DNA from: Syntrophaceae bacterium UBA1062
GTDB lineage: Bacteria > Desulfobacterota > Desulfomonilia > UBA1062
Direction of reading: 5' to 3'
Assembly: GCA_002316295.1 (NCBI GenBank)
Contig: DCDF01000159.1
Span: 1 to 7,116, forward strand
Length of the DNA: 7,116 bases
A program made the translations under genes and the position numbers. This document shows, piece after piece, positions 1 through 4,842 of the stretch (within the stretch, counting starts at the first letter, position 1; each line of letters begins with the position of its first letter). The notes under the pieces are model-generated. The model was not told the DNA's origin. It did no database searches and was given only the letters and a program-made list of their open reading frames with translations.

Positions 1-1050
1 ATCCATTGCCACCTGAGAAGGATATGCATCCTGTCCATTCTGGTTGATATGGTCATCCAGGTCTTCCGGGTGGGTCCAGACGCTGTCCCGGTACTCGCTC
101 TTGAATATCTGCCAGTTGATCCCGTCAGGCTGATTCCAGACGATGACGGCATTGCCGCTGTCATCCATTGCCACCTGAGAAGGATATGCATCCTGTCCAT
201 TCTGGCTGATATGGTCATCCAGGTCTTCCGGGTGGGTCCAGACGCCGTCCCGGTACTCGCTCTTGAATATCTGCCAGTTGATCCCGTCAGACTGCTCCCA
301 GACGATGACGGCATTGCCGCTGCCATCCATGGCCACCTGGGGTTCCTCCGCATCCTGTCCATTCTGGCTGATATTGTCATCCAGGTCTTCCGGGTGGGTC
401 CAGGCGCCGTCCCGGTACTCGCTCTTGTATATCTGTTGTGTACTCCCGTCAGACTGTTGCCAGACAATGACGGCATTGCCGCTGTTATCCATTGCCACCT
501 GGGGATCATATACATCCTCACCATTCGGGTTGATGTAGCCGCTCAGGGTTGCCGGGTGTATCCAGGCGCCGTCCCGGTACTCGCTCTTGAATACCTGGTA
601 ATTGCTCCCGTCAGACTGTGGCCAGACAATGAGGGCATTGCCGTTGTCATCCATGGCCACCTGGGGAGAATTCGCACTTCCTGCGTCCGGACTGATGCTA
701 TTGAACAGATCCGTCGGGTGGGTCCACTCCCCGTCCCGGTATTCGCTCTTGTATATCTGTTGCCTGGTCCCGTTATGCTGCATCCAGACGATGAGGGCAT
801 TGCCGTTGTCATCCATGGCCACCTGGGGATTATACGCATGCTGCCCTCCCGGGCTGATATGGTCATCCAGGTCTTCCGGGTCGGTCCAGACGCCGTCCCG
901 GTACTCGCTCTTGTATATCTGTTGTGTACTCCCGTCAGACTGCATCCAGACGATGAGGGCATTGCCGTTGTCATCCATGGCCACCTGGGGATTATACGCA
1001 TCTCCATCCGAGCTGATGTTGTCAGTGAGGCCGGATGGATGCTTCCAGTA
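1..1050 (-). repeat. 162-bp tandem repeat array encoding 54-residue units
   Basis: The anchor CCACCTG (plus strand) occurs at 9, 171, 333, 495, 657, 819 and 981, so the period is exactly 162 bp with no indel across six complete units. A further partial unit lies at each end: the array begins with the WKHPSGLTDNIS half-unit near 1050 and continues past position 1. The copies starting at 9 and 171 differ at only 7 of 162 positions. Copies nearer the signal peptide (657 versus 819) are visibly more diverged. All units stay in frame, which indicates selection on the protein. Confidence 0.97.
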
Positions 1051-1455
1051 TGCGACACAGACCGTGTAATCCCGGGTCGAGCCGTCCTCTGCCGTGACGC
1101 GGTAGGTGAGAGGACCGGCGAAGCTGTTCTCCGTCACCCCGCTCTCCTGAACGACTCCTCCCACGCTCACCTCTTTCCCCGTGGTCGTGAAGCTCGCCTT
1201 CAGGCCGGCTACATCATCCACGTCCAGAGGCCCTGCCAGCAGGATCGTGCCGTCTGCCTCGTTTATCGTCCCCGCGAGATCCGCTCCCAGCTGCGGGTTC
1301 GCCGCAGCGGTGAAGCTGAAGGCAGTGATCATCCTGTTGGCAAAACCGGGTACATCGCCGCCGCTGCCGCCGCCGCCTCCGCAGCCGACGAGAAGGGCAA
1401 GGAGGGAAAGGAAAAGAAACCGCCTGATGATGCCTGCAGATTGCTTGCTGGACAT
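1..1455 (-). CDS. Repeat-containing lipoprotein, DUF5018-like domain plus 54-residue repeats (C-terminus off window)
   Basis: The first 485 residues are visible and no stop is reached at the left edge. The ATG at 1455 follows a good Shine-Dalgarno site (GGGAGGT, about 6 nt upstream). Residues 1-24 form a signal peptide (RR, then a hydrophobic LFLSLLALL core) ending in the lipobox LVGC, so Cys25 should be lipidated. A glycine-rich linker (GGGGGSGG) follows. Residues about 42-134 resemble the DUF5018/Ig-like domain of bacterial lipoproteins (ITAFSF at the start, AEDGSTRDYTV at the end). From W137 onward the protein is 54-residue repeats with the pattern PQVAMDxxGNAxIVWxQSDG, then IYKSEYRDGxW, then HPEDLDDxIS. 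Each unit could form four short beta strands, as in a propeller blade; that is inference. The product is probably anchored in the outer membrane or exposed on the surface. No function can be assigned. A 484-codon open frame on the opposite strand is a by-product of the repeat and has no signals of its own. Confidence 0.88.
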   Translation of the reverse strand, partial: MSSKQSAGIIRRFLFLSLLALLVGCGGGGGSGGDVPGFANRMITAFSFTAAANPQLGADLAGTINEADGTILLAGPLDVDDVAGLKASFTTTGKEVSVGGVVQESGVTENSFAGPLTYRVTAEDGSTRDYTVCVAYWKHPSGLTDNISSDGDAYNPQVAMDDNGNALIVWMQSDGSTQQIYKSEYRDGVWTDPEDLDDHISPGGQHAYNPQVAMDDNGNALIVWMQHNGTRQQIYKSEYRDGEWTHPTDLFNSISPDAGSANSPQVAMDDNGNALIVWPQSDGSNYQVFKSEYRDGAWIHPATLSGYINPNGEDVYDPQVAMDNSGNAVIVWQQSDGSTQQIYKSEYRDGAWTHPEDLDDNISQNGQDAEEPQVAMDGSGNAVIVWEQSDGINWQIFKSEYRDGVWTHPEDLDDHISQNGQDAYPSQVAMDDSGNAVIVWNQPDGINWQIFKSEYRDSVWTHPEDLDDHINQNGQDAYPSQVAMD

Positions 1456-1540
1456 TGCGTTACCTCCCAATACAAGGTGAGTGGAAAGGCTCTTCCCTCC
1501 TGAATGGGGCACGATCAAGATGGAATCCCCAATTACTCGA

Positions 1541-1564
1541 AATATCACAAATTATGATATTATA
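1541..1564 (-). promoter_or_regulatory. Candidate -10 element and inverted repeat upstream of the lipoprotein gene
   Basis: The minus strand carries a perfect TATAAT at 1564-1559, about 100 nt upstream of the lipoprotein start. No good -35 hexamer lies 17 nt further upstream. Just downstream and partly overlapping is an inverted repeat, AATATCA (1541-1547) and TGATATT (1555-1561), with a 7-nt spacer. Its position over the -10 box would suit an operator. The tract is AT-rich, unlike its surroundings, so some of this symmetry may be chance. Confidence 0.4.
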
Positions 1565-1690
1565 CAATATTGACGAGAGAGCAGGATGCGCATGATCCGA
1601 AACAGGCACACCTTGCACGTGCATGCGGGCGCTCTCGGGATCGGAAGTCTCCCCGCAGCCACATCCGGCTCCTGCCCCGCCGCTGCCTTG

Positions 1691-1718
1691 TTGATAGTCC
1701 GTTCATCTTTCGTATTCT
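1691..1718 (+). promoter_or_regulatory. Possible sigma-70-type promoter for the permease gene
   Basis: TTGATA at 1691-1696 and TATTCT at 1713-1718 are separated by 16 bp. Each matches its consensus hexamer at four or five positions. Transcription would begin near 1725, leaving a leader of roughly 55 nt before the ATG at 1779. This is judged by eye only. Confidence 0.35.
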
Positions 1719-1778
1719 TATTCCCAGATCGAGCAGGAACCATGGCGGCAACGTCTTATTTCCGGGGAGGGTAAGGGC

Positions 1779-2789
1779 ATGAACATGGCTGCGGCCGATT
1801 CCCTGCTGCTCCGCATCCTCATCGGCGGGGCATGCCTGGTCATTATCATTGCAGGCATGAGGGCCATGGCCGATGTGCTGAATATCGTGTTTCTTGCCTG
1901 GCTTCTCGCATATGCCATCCAGCCGCTGCCGAACTGGATGATGCGCAACCGCGTGCCCGAGACCCCGGCCGTGCTCGGCACGCTTCTGATCGTGATCTTC
2001 GGCGGCATAACGATCGCCATGGTGATGAGTTACTCGATCGTGGGGCTGAGCCAGAGGCTGCCCATGTACGAAACGAACCTGGCGGACACCTACGCCAGGC
2101 TGGCCGATTATCTCGCCGCCCGGGATATCGATCTCTCCCGGATCAGACCTCTGGAAGGCGCGACGCCTTCACGCATCATAGGGTATGCCCGCATGATCCT
2201 CGGGCAGGTGGGAAATCTGCTCGGCAACGCCCTGCTGCTCATTCTCCTGATAACTGTACTGCTGTTCGAGTTCCTCGGGGAAGACAAACGGAAGTCGCGA
2301 TCCAGCCGGGCTCAAAGGCCGCTGATATCCGTGTTCCAGGACGCGAGCCGCGAAGTCCAGGCCTATGTGGCCGTCACCAGCGCCACCGGCGCTGTCCAAG
2401 CCGTGATCAACATCGCCATCTATCTCGCGCTGGGAGTCGACTTTGCCATAACCTGGGGCCTCCTGTTCTTTTTCATGAACTTCATCCCGGTCATCGGGGG
2501 CTTCATCGCGGTCATACCGCCCGTCGCCCTTGGTTTCCTGGAGTCCGGCTGGCCGACAGCCCTTGCGGTGATAGTTCTGTTCACAATCAACAATCTGATG
2601 TGGGACAATTTCCTGAAACCAAGACTCATGGAAAAATCCCTCGATATCCCTTTCCTGCTCATCATTCTCTCGCTCATCTTCTGGCCGTGGGTGCTGGGCT
2701 CGGTGGGAACGATCCTGGCGGTGCCGCTCACCATGGTGGTCAGGAACCTGTATTACCGGGACATCACAGCCTTTGAGCGGGGGGAGTGA
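1779..2789 (+). CDS. AI-2E family transporter (PerM/TqsA-like permease)
   Basis: This 336-residue integral membrane protein has the usual length for the family. Hydrophobic segments lie at about 10-27, 33-50, 63-85, 148-167, 203-220, 222-250, 258-274 and 290-325. A polar stretch at about 90-145 separates the third and fourth, as is typical. Family signatures are FIPVIGGFIAVIPP (about 235-248) and the C-terminal block with NFLKPRLMEKSLDIP, then LGSVGTILAVPL (about 277-317). Members include the autoinducer-2 exporter TqsA and the PerM group, some of which are linked to Na+/H+ antiport; the substrate here cannot be told from sequence. A basic cytoplasmic patch (DKRKSRSSRAQR, 169-180) follows the fourth segment. 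The ATG at 1779 follows GGGGAGGG, about 8 nt upstream. A second in-frame ATG two codons later is an alternative start. The next gene downstream starts some 260 bp later, so an operon is not evident. Confidence 0.93.
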   Translation: MNMAAADSLLLRILIGGACLVIIIAGMRAMADVLNIVFLAWLLAYAIQPLPNWMMRNRVPETPAVLGTLLIVIFGGITIAMVMSYSIVGLSQRLPMYETNLADTYARLADYLAARDIDLSRIRPLEGATPSRIIGYARMILGQVGNLLGNALLLILLITVLLFEFLGEDKRKSRSSRAQRPLISVFQDASREVQAYVAVTSATGAVQAVINIAIYLALGVDFAITWGLLFFFMNFIPVIGGFIAVIPPVALGFLESGWPTALAVIVLFTINNLMWDNFLKPRLMEKSLDIPFLLIILSLIFWPWVLGSVGTILAVPLTMVVRNLYYRDITAFERGE

Positions 2790-3052
2790 GCCGGCATCAG
2801 GTGGGCTTTCCGGTGCACGGGACCTCCGTTGGGCTGACGAACCCTGCCTCGGTGTCCGGACTTCTGCCACTCTTCGGCCCGGCGGGGGCCGATGCACTTC
2901 TCTCATAGTATGCTTCGGGATTGACCGGAAAGGACTTTTCAGGCTGTGAAACTGTGCTCCGAACGCATCCTCACGGCTCGGCTGCACATCCTGCGGGCCG
3001 GGCGGAGCCGGGTGCGGCGCTGCTGCGAGCTTCGGCGGGCAATACCGACACG

Positions 3053-3436
3053 ATGGGGGCAAAGGAGAGAACGAAGAACGCACTACCTTCGACAGGGAAC
3101 ATGGTCGACAGCCATTTCGGACACTGCGAGCACTTTACCGTTGTTACGGTGGACGACCGGAAAAAGATCGTGAGCAAAGAAATCGTTCAGCCTCCTGCGG
3201 GCTGCGGCTGCAAGTCGAATATGGTGAACATTCTCGCCGGCATGGGGGTAAGGGTCATGCCGGCGAATGTGTCAGGCGCAGCCCCAATGTGCTGGCACTG
3301 ACGGCATCGAGGTTGTCCGCGGGTACGGCGGCGAGGTGATGCAGGTGGTCGAGAAGTGGATCAGCGACTCGCTGGACGATTCCGGCTCGACATGCGCCGA
3401 TCACGGGGAATGCGCAGGGCATCACCGCTCGGGTGA
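3053..3436 (+). pseudogene. NifX/NifB-family Fe-Mo cluster-binding protein, broken by frameshifts
   Basis: The family (PF02579, dinitrogenase iron-molybdenum cofactor proteins) binds or carries Fe-Mo or Fe-S clusters. The first frame reads PSTGNMVDSHFGHCEHF, then VTVDD, PAGCGCKSNMVNILAGMG and VRVMPANVSGAAP, and stops at the TGA at 3299-3301. The rest of the domain is in other frames: NVLALT (3286-3303), then GIEVVRGYGGEVMQVVEKW, then a C-terminal tail CADHGECAGHH typical of the family. Adding one base in the C run at 3282-3285, one G near 3303-3304 and one G near 3431-3433 gives a single frame of about 120 codons ending at the TGA at 3434-3436. The start is also odd. A strong ribosome site (3061-3067) points to codon 3074, which is AAG, not ATG; the ATGs at 3053 and 3101 are the alternatives. 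It is either a decayed gene or an intact one with sequence errors. No nif genes are nearby, and this family is often unrelated to nitrogen fixation. Confidence 0.82.
3061..3067 (+). promoter_or_regulatory. Ribosome binding site without a start codon at the expected place
   Basis: AAAGGAG lies 6 nt before codon 3074-3076, which reads AAG. The residues that follow (NALPSTGN) look like the normal N-terminus of this family, where homologues begin with M-K-I-A followed by P-S. An ATG changed to AAG, or a small local error, would explain this. If the ATG at 3053 is used instead, this site falls inside the coding region. Confidence 0.5.
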
Positions 3437-3473
3437 GCGTCCGGGGAATCGATGGCGGCGGGCCGGGCGGATG

Positions 3474-3953
3474 TCAGCGTGCGCCCGGCTTTATCCCCAG
3501 CCCCTCCCATGCCTTGGGCACGGTCTGATCCGGCTTCACCCTGTACCACGATTCCATGATCCTGCCCTCCTCGTCGATGAGAAAGGACGATCGGATCACG
3601 CCCATGGACTTCTTCCCCGCTATGTTCTTCTCTCCCCAGACACCGTACGCCTCGGCAGCCTGGTGCTCCCTGTCAGAGAGCAGGGGGAAATCCAGATGAT
3701 ACTGCCGGTCGAATTTCTTCTGGCTCTCCCGGGCGTCCGGGCTGATGCCGATGGGAACCACGTTTTCACGGGCCAGCTCAGGCTTTGCGTCCCTGATCGA
3801 CTCCGCCTGGACCGTGCATCCCGAGGTACCGGCTTTGGGATAGAAGTAGAGCAGCACCTTTCTGCCCCGGTAGTCCTGGAGGCTCACCTGCCTGCCGTTC
3901 TGGTCCGCGAGCCTGAAATCCGGGGCCTTCTCTCCCCTGGTCAGCTTTGCCAT
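3474..3953 (-). CDS. bcp: Thioredoxin-dependent peroxiredoxin, Bcp/PrxQ family
   Basis: This 159-residue protein reduces hydrogen peroxide and organic hydroperoxides in the cytoplasm. It covers the whole AhpC/TSA fold: GEKAPDFRLADQNG (7-20), the active-site block YFYPKAGTSGCTVQ (36-49) with peroxidatic Cys46 and Thr43, then PIGISPD, FPLLSD, AYGVWGEK and VIRSSFLIDEEG. E. coli Bcp has a resolving cysteine five residues after the peroxidatic one. Here that position is Glu51, and Cys46 is the only cysteine in the protein, so it should work as a one-cysteine enzyme resolved by an external thiol. The start at 3953 follows AAGGAGGTGG with a 4-5 nt spacer; an upstream in-frame ATG at 3995 would place the ribosome site and the promoter inside the gene. 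The stop lies 37 bp from the presumed end of the convergent cofactor-protein locus. Confidence 0.95.
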   Translation of the reverse strand: MAKLTRGEKAPDFRLADQNGRQVSLQDYRGRKVLLYFYPKAGTSGCTVQAESIRDAKPELARENVVPIGISPDARESQKKFDRQYHLDFPLLSDREHQAAEAYGVWGEKNIAGKKSMGVIRSSFLIDEEGRIMESWYRVKPDQTVPKAWEGLGIKPGAR

Positions 3954-3973
3954 GACACCACCTCCTTTGGGGG

Positions 3974-4002
3974 AATATAGGAGCTCAACAGACATGAATC
4001 AA
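3974..4002 (-). promoter_or_regulatory. Sigma-70-type promoter for bcp
   Basis: The minus strand shows TTGATT (4002-3997), a 17-bp spacer and TATATT (3979-3974). Transcription should start near 3967, leaving a leader of only about 14 nt that is mostly the ribosome binding site. This supports the start codon at 3953 and transcription separate from the upstream gene. Confidence 0.55.
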
Positions 4003-4058
4003 CGGCACGGGCTGCGGGCATATTCTGGCCGGCCGCCTCAAAAAAGCGCCGCCCGTCC

Positions 4059-4502
4059 TTATTCGAGGAGCATGTCTTCAGGGTTCTCCCCTTCCGGATA
4101 CTCCTGCTCCGACATGGATTCTTCTTCGAGAAACGGCTCTTCCTCGGGCGGGTAGCCGTCCTCCATCAGAGGCCCGTCCTCAGGGAGCTCTTCTTCCATC
4201 ATTCCATCCTGATAGCGAGGCTCCTCTTCCAGCACCGAGTAGGACAGCACCTGGAGGATCATGCGCCCCCCGGACACCTCGAGCATGCCGTTCGCCCTCA
4301 CCCTCAACCCGTCGAGGCCGGCGAGCTCGCTGCCCTTCTCGTCGGCGACCAGCTCGTAGACCTCTCCGCTGTCGGCGACGATCTCATACGTGCCGTACGC
4401 TATACCCACCACGGTGGTATGCTGGGCCGCAGCCGCAGAAGACATGCATGCCAGCGCTATCGCGATCAGAAACGTGCCGACCGCCCACCTGCTCCCGATC
4501 AT
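4059..4502 (-). CDS. Small exported protein of unknown function with a Glu-rich acidic tail
   Basis: The product has 147 residues. The ATG at 4502 follows GGGGAGG with a 5-nt spacer. Residues 1-26 form a signal peptide (hydrophobic VGTFLIAIALAC, then SSAAAA before Q27), most likely cut by signal peptidase I; Cys19 lacks a proper lipobox because Ala stands at -3. Residues about 27-90 look like a small beta-rich domain (VVGIAYGTYEIVADSGEVYE, then LDGLRVRANGMLEVSGGRMI), perhaps OB-like, which is inference. Residues about 92-147 are disordered and very acidic: about 20 Glu and 4 Asp in 56 residues, with Pro and Met and recurring EDG and EEE steps. That composition could bind cations or basic proteins, but no function is known to me. 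The next gene in the same direction, bcp, lies 105 bp on with its own promoter. I do not recognise a named family. Confidence 0.8.
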   Translation of the reverse strand: MIGSRWAVGTFLIAIALACMSSAAAAQHTTVVGIAYGTYEIVADSGEVYELVADEKGSELAGLDGLRVRANGMLEVSGGRMILQVLSYSVLEEEPRYQDGMMEEELPEDGPLMEDGYPPEEEPFLEEESMSEQEYPEGENPEDMLLE

Positions 4503-4621
4503 CTCGACCTCCCCGATGTGATCTCCCGATACAAGGGACGCGAAGAGTTTTCCCGGCCGGTCCCGGCGGCCGCCTCTTTCCGATTCACAATCTCCGGTGG
4601 TTCAGAAGCTTCCCATATGGC

Positions 4622-4637
4622 CCACAATATAGTATCT
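4622..4637 (+). promoter_or_regulatory. Weak NrdR-box-like site upstream of nrdJ
   Basis: The 16 bp here match the known NrdR consensus (acaCwAtATaTwGtgt) at 12 positions, with a good left half (CCACAATATA) and a poor right half. NrdR boxes usually occur as pairs about 31 bp apart. Exactly 31 bp downstream (4653-4668) only the core CAATA is kept, 7 of 16 in all. The site overlaps the minus-strand -10 element, so the match may simply reflect an AT-rich promoter. Confidence 0.2.
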
Positions 4638-4658
4638 CTAAATAATGTCATATTTCAA
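4629..4658 (-). promoter_or_regulatory. Candidate promoter for the acidic-protein gene
   Basis: The minus strand shows TTGAAA (4658-4653), an 18-bp spacer and TACTAT (4634-4629). Transcription would begin near 4622, giving a leader of about 120 nt before the ATG at 4502. TATATT three bases further on is an alternative -10. Confidence 0.4.
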
Positions 4659-4842
4659 TAGACTCATGTGATTGAGCAAGGATCGGCCTTTTCCCGGTGC
4701 CAGAGAGCGGGCCTGCTCCGTCGCTGCTCGGGCGCATTGAAAAGGCAAAACAGCATGGGTGGTGAAAGGGCGATAATTTCCTGCAGGGCTTTTCCTTCGG
4801 GAGGATCGCCGTTATTGTTACGCTCAGGGGAGGGTTTCCGGC

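Larger units (their letters stand above)
1456..1778. other. Intergenic region between two divergent genes
   Basis: This 323-bp stretch separates the minus-strand lipoprotein gene from the plus-strand permease gene. It holds an AT-rich tract (about 1531-1572) with the lipoprotein promoter candidate, and a possible permease promoter near 1691-1718. A 10-bp palindrome, TGCACGTGCA, lies at 1614-1623 and may be chance. Short open frames of 60-70 codons exist on both strands, but none has a recognisable protein pattern or a convincing ribosome site. Confidence 0.6.
4503..4842. other. Divergent intergenic region between the acidic-protein gene and nrdJ
   Basis: This 340-bp stretch contains a minus-strand promoter candidate and an AT-rich core (about 4618-4665). 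On the nrdJ side, a small hairpin with a UUCG loop (stem TTTTCC/GGAGGA including wobble pairs, about 4793-4808) precedes the ribosome site. I looked for a cobalamin riboswitch, expected in front of some B12-dependent reductase genes, and saw no recognisable B12 box. No convincing plus-strand promoter was found by eye. Confidence 0.6.

Noticed and set aside
1..1050. CRISPR array
   Set aside because: The repeats are contiguous 162-bp coding units without unique spacers.
543..1058. 171-codon minus-strand frame within the array
   Set aside because: Alternative frame of the same repeats, rich in Met, Trp and Pro, with no start signals.
49..1503. 484-codon open frame on the plus strand across the repeat array
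   Set aside because: It is the opposite strand of the lipoprotein gene. The in-frame 162-bp period keeps it free of stops. It has no ribosome site, signal peptide or known domain, whereas the minus frame has all the signals of a lipoprotein.
2790..3052. Extra small gene between the permease and the cofactor-protein locus
   Set aside because: Open frames here are Arg-rich and have no homology pattern or ribosome site. A 5-bp inverted repeat (2876-2890) has no T run, so it is not called a terminator.
2169..3083. 304-codon minus-strand frame opposite the permease gene
   Set aside because: Arg/Pro/His-rich shadow; the plus strand encodes a clear AI-2E family protein over most of it.
3267..3980. 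237-codon plus-strand frame running through the bcp locus
   Set aside because: Only its first part is meaningful, as the shifted tail of the NifX-like protein. The rest is antisense to bcp.
4040..4045. T6 run (minus strand) after the acidic-protein gene as a terminator
   Set aside because: The GC-rich sequence before it does not form a stem.
4660..4842. Cobalamin riboswitch in the nrdJ leader
   Set aside because: No recognisable B12 box or conserved core, and the leader is short for this riboswitch class.
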